The notes under the pieces were generated by a model. That model was not told the origin of the DNA, did no database searches, and saw only the letters and a program-made list of their open reading frames with translations. From the NCBI GenBank assembly GCA_036346225.1, contig JARFIW010000139.1, positions 3,658,001 through 3,722,000 of the forward strand: 64,000 nt of DNA, in the 5' to 3' direction. The translations under genes and the position numbers were made by a program. The DNA is from Platerodrilus igneus (taxonomy: Eukaryota > Arthropoda > Insecta > Coleoptera > Lycidae). Within the stretch, counting starts at the first letter, position 1. Each line of letters begins with the position of its first letter. This document shows, one piece after another, positions 58,440-64,000 of the stretch.

Positions 58440-59600
58440 GCCAACTTTTAAATTCGTATCAATGCCAAATACCTTTGGCACCAGAAGAATCGGTATGTCC
58501 GTACTTCCTAGCAGAAACAACTTTAATGATAGGAAAAGGACCAAGAAATTTAGGAGCGAGTTTGGCGTTAAAATGACGTGAAGCGTCGAACAGAGCAAAA
58601 TTACGACCCCAAACCGAATCGCCTAGGTGATAGGAAACATGACGACGACGTATATTATAATGATTATTGGTCTTTGTATACGCAGCAGAAAGTTTTTGAG
58701 AATATGGGAATGGATACCTTTGAAATGTTTTGGATCAGACGGGAGATGTTCAGAATCAGGAATGCACATGTCATTATCTCGGACAATTGTCCGAAATAAT
58801 CGCCGGAAAGGATATGTTCACGACCAAATAAAGCGAAGAAAGTGGTACAACTAATGATTTCATGTTCGGAGGTATGGATCGCGCAAGAAATTTTAGAAAG
58901 ATTAACACTCCAATGACATTGGTCGTCAAGTACATAGGAGGGAACCATGATTTTAAGGACGCGGTTCATCCGTTCTGCAGGATTGGCTTGAGGATGGTAA
59001 CAAGCGGTAAAGAGGACTTTGGTATGATAACGGGCACATAGGGAGGTGAGTTTACGACCACAGAATTGTGACTTATTATCAGTTATCAGATATTGCGGAA
59101 CGCCAAGAAGTAAGAAGATTTGTTCGTGCAGGATTTTAAACGGATTGTGCAGTGACCATATGCAAAGGAAAGAAAAGAGGGAATTTAGTAAAATAGTCAG
59201 CCACTACCCTGATATAAGAATAACCTTTGGTCGAGCGTAGAAGAGGACATACAATGTCACAGGATGTGAGCTGCCAAAGATAGGATGGTTTGGCTTTAAG
59301 AGCTAAGAAGCCTGTAGTGGGTAACTGTTCAACTTTGTGAGTAACGCAAGCAGGACAACGTCAGATGTAATGCGCGCCGTCAGCTCAAAGATTAGGCTAA
59401 TAGTAGGTTTGGAAAAGACGAGCGAAAGTTTTAGTCGCGCCACAGTGACCAGAAGTAGGCGGATCGTGGTGAAAAGAAATCAAGCGATTACGCTGCTCCG
59501 TACGCACGACCATTTTCCAACCGTTCTGGGATATGGCAGCGATGAAAGTTTTATTTAAACGGAAAAGGATATGGTTCACCACGGACAAGGTAGGATAGCG
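58440..59600 (-). pseudogene. Gypsy integrase (element at 58.4-62.6 kb), decayed
   Basis: The frame 59397-59588 reads WKMVVRTEQRNRLISFHHD and SGHCGATKTFARLFQTYY, the H2C2-domain start. The cysteines follow near 59,350 (CPACVTHKVEQLPTTGF). Core-domain remnants include CDIVCPLL and VVADYFTKFPLFF (about 59,200-59,260). Beyond 59,100 the frame is broken by many stops, and the rest to about 58,440 is only roughly collinear. Confidence 0.75.
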
Positions 59601-59829
59601 TCTAAGAGAATGGAAAATGATTGGATCATGCTATTATTCCAGGAACCATGAGTATGGAGGGTAACGTTAGTGAAGTACTGGCGGAAACTGGAATAAATTC
59701 AAGTAAAGGAACGGATCGGAAAAAGGGTATCAGGTACGACATTGTCTTTACCTTTACGGTGGGGGATATTGAAATCATGTTGTTAAAGTCTAATGGACCA
59801 GCGATCTAAACGACCAGTTTAACTCTGAA

Positions 59830-61025
59830 GATTGTTGAGTTAGACTAGAGAATTGATCGGTGATGACCGTAAAACTATTCAACGTAAAGTCGAAGCTTTT
59901 AGATGGCCTGAAGAACAGCTAAACATTCTTTCTCAGTTATACTGTAATGACGTTCGACTTTCTTCAGAGAGCAGCTAATATAGCTAATGACGTTTTCCTG
60001 AATTCCATCCTGTTGAGTTTGAACCGTGCCGAATCCAAAATCAGAGGCGTCGGTTTGAATAGTAGAAGGTAGCGAAAAAGTGGGACAGCTAAGGTTGGAT
60101 GTAGAAACTAAGCGTTTTTTAAGTTTTTCGAAGGAGTTTTGACATTAGGAGGACCGGTTGAATTTTGCATGCTGCCTAGTTAGCGCGGTGATAGGAGCAG
60201 TAGCCGAAGAATAGTTAAGTATGAAGCGCGACACCAACTAGCCGATGCGTCGTACCTCAATGACAGTAGTAGGGGGACGCAGGCTGAGAATAGCAGACAC
60301 TTTTCCCTGATCGGCATGAAAATCTTGGCGATTCCCAACGTATACTAGGTATCTAATTTCGGAACAACAAAAATTGCATTTATATTTACTATGAGTAAGA
60401 CCAGCAGAGTTCAAGTGAAAAGTATTTTCTGTAGTACTTCTAAGTGCTTTTCGACAGAAAGAGTAGCAAATATGATATCATCCAGATATGCAAAGCAAGA
60501 CGGTTGGTTCAAGGTCGGCTCCCAGCACACGATCGATAACACGCTGAAACGTAGCAGGAGTGCCATGAAGTCCAAGTCTAGTCTAGTAAACTGAAACAAA
60601 CTTCGACCTGGTACCGTGAAAGTGGTAACGGGTTTCGAATCAGCAGAAAAAGGGATTTGCCAATTGGCAAAACGAATATCTAAGCTAATAAGAAATTATG
60701 CATCACGTGGACGGTCTAAAATCATGGAAATATAGTGAAAGGAATAAGTACTTTTTCAGTCACGCTATTGACCTTTCAAAAATCAATACAGAAGAAATAG
60801 TTACCATCTTTCTTGGGCACCATAATAGGGCTTGCCTTCGGACTGTTAGATGGTTCCACCATATTATTTTTTAACACTCATCCAGCTCTTTATTTGCATA
60901 ACACCAGAAAAAGCGGGTAATACCGTTGTTTAATCGGTTCGGCAGTAGTTTTAATCTGATGTTTCATTAAACTGGTACAACCTAAGGGAGTACTTTCATC
61001 AGAAGGAAAAACCTGATCAATTGCT
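59830..61025 (-). pseudogene. Gypsy reverse transcriptase and RNase H, decayed
   Basis: The minus strand reads NMVEPSNSPKASPIMVPKK near 60,860-60,800, then FCIDF, then in 60,411-60,599 FQFTRLDLDF and FAYLDDIIFATLSVEKHLE, with an intact YLDD box. RNase H follows near 60,060 (IQTDASDFGFGTV) and 59,960 (HYSITEKECLAVLQAI). Stops and shifts are scattered, for example at the 'stop-RAG' near 60,890 and at 60,210. Confidence 0.85.
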
Positions 61026-61690
61026 TTAAATAATTCCACCGCTGAGTAGCGTTAAGATCGTCAAAAGTATTAATGGAGTCAATAGACAGATCGTCAGTAA
61101 CACCAAAACACCATTGTCCAGTAGACAAATCAGGAATGACGCACAAAGTTTTCCAAAATCAAGTCCAAGTATTAGTGTCTGTGCGACAGAAGGGACAACT
61201 AAAGAATCCATTAAAATGTGTTTTGATTCTACCGAGATGGGTACGCTAAGGGATCCCAATACTTCAGAAGACCTATCGTTGGCAACGGTACAGTTGAAGA
61301 TACCAGATGGATTAAGAGGTAACGAAAGAGTAGAGAGAATTTTCCATCCAGGTTCACCAATAATTGTGCGGGAAGCACCAGAATCTAACAATCCTTTTAA
61401 TTTAATTCCAAAAACACTAGCAGCGAGATATGAACCATCTTCTCGAGTATTGGCCAAGATAAAATCGAGAAAATATTTGAATCGATTGGCCAGAGTTAGT
61501 GCGCTGTTATCTGTAACATTCATCGTCAACGAATCGAAGAAGGTCAACTTAGGGGACAATGAGTCGCGACCTTCGCTTAACGACTCGCCTTGTAATTTAA
61601 AGACTTTCTACGATCAGGACAGTTGCAGCGGGTGACATTAGGTTTACCGCAACCATAGCAATGTGGACGTTGGGGGAAGGGACAGAGAGG
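61026..61690 (-). pseudogene. Gypsy zinc knuckle and aspartic protease
   Basis: At 61,670-61,620 the minus strand encodes RPHCYGCGKPNVTRCNC, a CCHC/CCCC-type nucleocapsid knuckle. The frame 61026-61559 follows with LLDSGASRTIIGEPG, the protease active-site motif, and QTLILGLDFGKL, the second conserved block. The C-terminal 40 residues become leucine/threonine-rich and are probably frameshifted. This is the best preserved part of the element. Confidence 0.85.
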
Positions 61691-61722
61691 AGACTGGTAA
61701 TTCCACCAGTTAGTGTTCGAAG

Positions 61723-62560
61723 TCAAAGTTCCACGAGTAGCATTTGAAATTGTAGCGGTAGGGGTTTTGGGGTCACTGAAAGGAGCGCAACAACACGATG
61801 CAAATTGGTCCGGTGAGCGGATTTGGTTGAGGTAAGATTAGTAAAAATAACTGCAGAATTGGTTATCGTAGCCGATAAAGGTATGTACGCTAAAGATGGT
61901 TTCAACAAATTAGGGTTAGTGCTAGAATGTGGTTGTCGGAAAGTGCCTATAGAATAACTACTATATTCTAATCTTTTCCCTAGAGATAGTAACTGTGAAA
62001 TAGAAGTAATTTCTTCTAGTGTTAGATTGCGTCGTAGAATCTCCAATTGTTGGAGTTCCGATAAGGAAACGGACAGCTGTAAGAATAAACTTTGCATTGT
62101 CGCTACGTATATACCAATGGTCTCAATATTACTCATAATTCGGGAATTTATTTCATCCAGTAGGCGTTTATTATATTCGACAGGTGGAAATTAGGTCTTT
62201 AATAAATCAATAATGTCTTTCCAACACGTGAGAGAAGGTTGATGTTCTCGAAAAATTGGTACAGCATTCCCTGTAGGTAGTTCAGAAGTAAAAAGAAAAA
62301 GTTGTTGAGTAGAAATATTACGAGAGATGTTGAGTTCATTTACACGTATCAAAAATTCGGGTAAAGATTCTTCACCAGATAAGAGATGTTTAATTTAGTA
62401 GAGTACCATTTAGTAGAAGCTAGGATTTCGCCTGCTAGTCCAACTTATCGGCCCGCAGCCGATCTTGCGTATAACCAACTGCTTGTCTCCAAATTTGATC
62501 ATCTGGCACTTGAGATCCACTGACACCTTCCACAGATCCAGGTAATTCGATTAACCAGAA
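61723..62560 (-). pseudogene. Gypsy gag (element at 58.4-62.6 kb)
   Basis: The frame 61723-62136 plus degraded sequence upstream. YNKRLLDEINSRIMSNIE runs into the frame without a real start, so the ATG at 62,136 is internal. LSELQQLEILRRNLTLEE is the capsid C-terminal segment that precedes nucleocapsid in this gag class. A shift near 61,730 is needed to reach the zinc knuckle. Confidence 0.65.
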
Positions 62561-62840
62561 GGTATTTGCTTTGTCACCAAGTAATCAATACTACAATATT
62601 GGTTCTTTATCCATATGGTCTTTCCAACTTCTACTTGTTTTGGCAAAGTTCATCCAGGCCACCAAATTTATGTTTAGAAACCCGAAGAAGTTGTTGGGGC
62701 ATACCAGGGTCCGCCGCTATGCAATCTGTCAGAGACTATTCTGATGGCACATCAAATAAATCACTTTGAATCTATTTCGTGACCTCAAATCTCGCTTTGC
62801 CTGTGTCGCTGTACAGACACATTAACCAATCATTGCTCGA
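62561..62840. other. Junction between two decayed Gypsy elements
   Basis: No clear LTR found. It probably contains the start of gag of the left element or flanking sequence. Confidence 0.35.
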
Positions 62841-62846
62841 TCCAGA

Positions 62847-64000
62847 CTATTGTTCATCCTCACGAGCGTACCTGCTTGTTCCCCTCACTGTTTGCCATTC
62901 TTCCGCATTACCGGCGTCTTCACTATCAAAGGGTGTTAATTGGTTAACGTGCACCACTTTTGTAATTCCTTTGGAGCTTACGAATCCGATATATACGTCA
63001 TTATACTTTTTATAGCTTCGCCGGATCCTCCCACTGTGTTTGTAACTTCTGCGATAGTTCATGCCTACGTATGGGACTGTATACACAAACGTGGTCGTCC
63101 TCTTGAAAGCCGAATCCTGCTCCAATATGTCGTATCTGGTCTTCATCCGATCTCACGCACAAACTCAATCTCACATGAACAACGTATTTCGCGTCCCAGC
63201 GTATCACATGCAGGTGTCTGTCCAGTGCTCTCGTGAACCGAATACCTATAGGGTAATAAAAATAGGTATAGATAATGGTCTCCGCCTCTCTGATGTTCGG
63301 GGATCACCATTAAAAGTGGGGTTTATACGCTTTACTATACCATTTGATTGTGGGAGTAATGATGTCGTTCCAGTGTGCATCATCCCCAACAACCACCAAA
63401 TTCCTTGGAATAATGCTGACTCAAAATGTCTGCCCTGTTCAGTGTGCAACTCCATAAAAACTACAAACTGGCACAACGGTTCCTTTACTAACACGTCAGC
63501 GACGGTTGCAACCTTTTGGTTTGGAATAGCATACGCTTCGATCCACTTCGTAAATTAGTCCACAGCTGCCGAGATGAACTTATTTCTGGAGTCGGTCTTA
63601 AGGAATGAGTCAGCGACATCGATTGCCCCTCTCACAAAGGGGCTTCCGACGTTGTATTGTCTCATTGAAGCTTTGCGGTTTTCTAATGGTGCACACAACT
63701 AACGTTTGCGGCACCACACTCTAGCATAGTCATTGCAGCCTACACAGTAAGATCTTGCTCGGACTTTCCCCCAGAGTCTTCCTAACGTCAAAGTGTCCTA
63801 CCGAAGTCCCATTATTTAGAAGTCCTAAAACTTACGCCCGGTTTTTAGAAACCACCACCTGAAGCGTACTCACGGATCCATCTTCATTCTCCAAGGATTG
63901 TACCAAGATTCCATCCTCTATCTTAATGGAATCTTATTGTGTCCAGTACGAGTTCAGGGTGCTACTCAATTGACTAATATCCTGCCAGGATGGACGTCCT
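62847..64000 (-). pseudogene. Gypsy integrase, partial at window edge, catalytically dead
   Basis: Read on the minus strand from the window edge: an H2C2 domain (GHFDVRKTLGKVRARSY, then VWCRKR), then MRQYNVGSPFVRGAIDVAD with the first catalytic aspartate, KWIEAYAIPNQKVATVADV, ELHTEQGRHFESALFQG, LPQSNGIVKRINPT, and a C-terminal module (ELSQKLQTQWEDPAKL, GITKVVHVNQLTPFD). The second catalytic aspartate is glutamate (HTEQG) and the catalytic glutamate is lysine (GIVKR), besides stops near 63,560 and shifts near 63,240 and 63,040. A different Gypsy lineage from its left neighbour. RT and RNase H would lie beyond 64,000. Confidence 0.85.

Overview
The window looks like repeat-dense, AT-rich chromosomal DNA from an arthropod, most likely an insect. 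The transposon families point that way (Polinton/Maverick, hAT of the ZMYM1-like type, mariner, DUF4817/DDE Tc1-mariner relatives, Ty3/Gypsy, Jockey-like LINEs, Crypton-like tyrosine recombinase), as does the lack of any bacterial gene organisation. I see no convincing intact host gene, rRNA, tRNA or CRISPR. Almost every recognisable coding stretch is a transposable-element remnant carrying stops or frameshifts.

Layout. 1-11.2 kb: Polinton-like debris. It has two left-end terminal-repeat segments (1-360 and 3.4-3.64 kb, both inverted relative to the right end at 10.33-11.24 kb), a zinc-finger/DNA-polymerase-B N-terminal remnant, a long minus-strand replication-initiator-like gene broken by frameshifts (4.25-6.6 kb), an integrase (8.26-8.93 kb) and a DLQG-motif protein (9.1-9.58 kb). 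A 1.2-kb piece of a hAT transposase interrupts the integrase. 12.5-14.5 kb: a LINE RNase H/C-terminal remnant and a DUF4817-type transposase remnant. 15.12-18.79 kb: a whole hAT element with an 8-bp target-site duplication (TSD); it holds the twin of the 1.2-kb piece. 20.3-25.4 kb: a Gypsy pol and a second DUF4817-type transposase, flanked by about 310-340-bp direct repeats. 26.15-29.59 kb: Gypsy copy 1 (minus). 30.4-31.15 kb: tyrosine recombinase and replication-protein fragments. 35.4-36.7 kb: a mariner with perfect TIRs. 37.9-42.2 kb: a LINE split by a solo LTR that itself contains an inverted solo LTR. 44.47-49.05 kb: Gypsy copy 2, whose 5' LTR is split by another solo LTR. 49.7-55.3 kb: a complete two-LTR element of the same long-LTR family. 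58.4-64 kb: two more decayed Gypsy elements on the minus strand.

The most informative structure is the long-LTR family (LTRs 1.66-2.01 kb, TGTAACG...CGTAACA, 4-bp TSDs). It occurs four times here: one complete non-coding element with PBS, PPT and TSD, and three solo LTRs. The LTR 3' end carries an embedded copy of its own primer-binding site. TSDs, an empty site preserved in a related copy and LINE halves on both sides of an insertion let the nesting order be read directly from the window.
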